From assembly GCA_003222855.1 (NCBI GenBank), contig QHXH01000162.1, positions 1 to 6,659 of the forward strand: DNA of 6,659 nucleotides, in the 5' to 3' direction. Positions 6,011 through 6,659 of the stretch are shown piece after piece. The DNA is from Acidobacteriota bacterium. Its GTDB lineage: Bacteria > Acidobacteriota > Blastocatellia > Pyrinomonadales > Pyrinomonadaceae. A program made the translations under genes and the position numbers. The notes beneath the pieces were generated by a model. The model was not told the DNA's origin. It ran no database searches and saw nothing but the letters and a program-made list of their open reading frames with translations. Within the stretch, counting starts at the first letter, position 1. The number at the start of each line of letters is the position of its first letter.

Positions 6011-6040
6011 ATATCATTACAGCTCTTATGAGGAAAAAGA

Positions 6041-6107
6041 ACGACCACTAACTCACATGAAAAGAATCTGGTGTGTGTTTCGTTTGTTGGTGTGATTTAG
6101 TGGTTCG
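6041..6107 (+). repeat. Dispersed palindrome of a second family at the tetR-hydratase junction
   Basis: The arms CCACTAACTCACA (6045-6057) and TGTGATTTAGTGG (6091-6103) pair at 12 of 13 positions around a 33-nt loop. The flanks (ACGA and TTCGT) continue the symmetry apart from one inserted base. It is unrelated in sequence to the GCCGC-type palindromes at the two preceding junctions. It occupies over half of the 121-bp spacer between the tetR stop and the hydratase start. Confidence 0.7.
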
Positions 6108-6121
6108 TGTTCGCTTTCGCC

Positions 6122-6125
6122 AGGG
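6122..6125 (+). promoter_or_regulatory. Ribosome binding site supporting the hydratase start at 6132
   Basis: AGGG lies 6 nt before the ATG at 6132 and is the clearest Shine-Dalgarno-like match among the operon genes. It favours 6132 over the in-frame ATG at 6150, which has only GGAAA 5 nt upstream. Confidence 0.4.
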
Positions 6126-6131
6126 CCGGAT

Positions 6132-6659
6132 ATGAATACGGAAACCATAATGGCAAAGAAAAATCTGATCGAGTACGTTGTCGGCGACGGAGTAGCCATA
6201 GTGACACTCAACGATCCGCCGGCGAATACTTATTCGTATCAGATGATGGAGCAACTGGACGCCCGCATCCTCGAAGCGAGAATGGATGAGAGCGCGCAGG
6301 TGATTGTGATTACCGGCAGCGGCGAAAAATTCTTTTGTGCGGGTGCGAATATCCAGATGCTGAGCGAGGTGACGCCTGAGTTCAAGTATTACTTTTGTTT
6401 GCACGCGAACGAAACTCTTTCGCGACTTGAACAAACACCAAAACTCGTCATCGCGGCAATCAATGGCCACTGCGTCGGCGGCGGATTGGAAGTCGCAATG
6501 GCGGCGGATCTGCGGGTGGCGCGGCGCAATGCCGGCAAGATGGGTTTGCCGGAAGTTTCGCTGGGGGTGCTGCCGGGAACCGGCGGCACGCAACGTCTGG
6601 CGCGCCTCGTCGGCAAATCGAAAGCGATCGAATTGATGGCCTTGGGCCAGTTGTTCGAT
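6132..6659 (+). CDS. Enoyl-CoA hydratase/isomerase (crotonase family), partial at right edge
   Basis: 176 codons are visible and the frame is open to the window end, so roughly two thirds of a usual ~260-aa hydratase is present. Crotonase hallmarks are FFCAGANIQML (67-77), INGHCVGGGLEVAMAADLRV (110-129) and LPEVSLGVLPGTGGTQRL (139-156). E120 and E141 match the two catalytic glutamates of rat mitochondrial hydratase (Glu144, Glu164), with one extra residue between them. The cytoplasmic reaction is hydration, or isomerisation, of an enoyl-CoA. In this operon the likely substrate is 2,3- or 3,4-dehydroadipyl-CoA produced after ring cleavage, though an ordinary fatty-acid role is possible. It shares an ungapped CAGANIxML...FKxxFCxxxNET pattern with BoxC, unlike the textbook hydratase. 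The start at 6132 is preferred; 6150 would shorten the protein by six residues. It may be transcribed with boxCB-tetR across a 121-bp spacer holding a palindrome. Confidence 0.92.
   Translation, partial: MNTETIMAKKNLIEYVVGDGVAIVTLNDPPANTYSYQMMEQLDARILEARMDESAQVIVITGSGEKFFCAGANIQMLSEVTPEFKYYFCLHANETLSRLEQTPKLVIAAINGHCVGGGLEVAMAADLRVARRNAGKMGLPEVSLGVLPGTGGTQRLARLVGKSKAIELMALGQLFD

Noticed and set aside
6048..6593. 181-codon open frame on the minus strand
   Set aside because: Antisense to the hydratase, which shows all crotonase motifs. This is a shadow.

Overview
The window carries the core of an aerobic benzoyl-CoA ('box') pathway operon on the + strand, preceded by an unrelated gene for an exported protein. 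The organism is probably a soil bacterium of the Acidobacteriota (Blastocatellia-like). That is an inference from three things: a probable DUF6683-type exported protein, weak Shine-Dalgarno sites, and several families of dispersed intergenic palindromes of a style I associate with Acidobacteriota, Verrucomicrobiota and Planctomycetota. No rRNA or other taxonomic marker is present, so it stays tentative.

Layout. 1-570 has no gene I can defend. It holds a pair of linked hairpins (295-350) and an 18-bp near-palindrome (418-435). 571-1695 encodes a 374-aa exported protein with a C-terminal OB-fold (tRNA_anti-like) domain. 1696-2049 is a control region: a hairpin (1740-1759), a second copy of the linked hairpins (1780-1836), a probable sigma70-type promoter (1947-1976) and an 18-bp operator-like inverted repeat (1983-2000) over the expected transcription start. 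Then follow boxC (2050-3699), boxB (3781-5187), a TetR-family regulator (5309-6010) and a crotonase-family enoyl-CoA hydratase that runs off the right edge (6132-6659). Each of the three junctions between these four genes is largely filled by a dispersed palindrome.

How the genes work together. In the known box pathway, BoxA (reductase) and BoxB (di-iron epoxidase) convert benzoyl-CoA to 2,3-epoxybenzoyl-CoA. BoxC cleaves the ring to 3,4-dehydroadipyl-CoA semialdehyde and formate. BoxD oxidises the aldehyde, and beta-oxidation enzymes finish the route. BoxB and BoxC are here with all expected catalytic residues, and the hydratase fits a beta-oxidation role. BoxA, BoxD and the benzoate-CoA ligase are not in the window. 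The TetR protein is the likely regulator, probably released from the 1983-2000 operator by an acyl- or aryl-CoA. This differs from proteobacterial box clusters, which use BoxR.

Most unusual features: (1) the TetR/operator arrangement in place of BoxR; (2) two linked-hairpin copies whose stem differences are all compensated; (3) oriented palindromes with 10-bp periodicity at operon junctions; (4) a palindromic repeat inside the tetR reading frame; (5) an ungapped signature shared by BoxC and the neighbouring hydratase.
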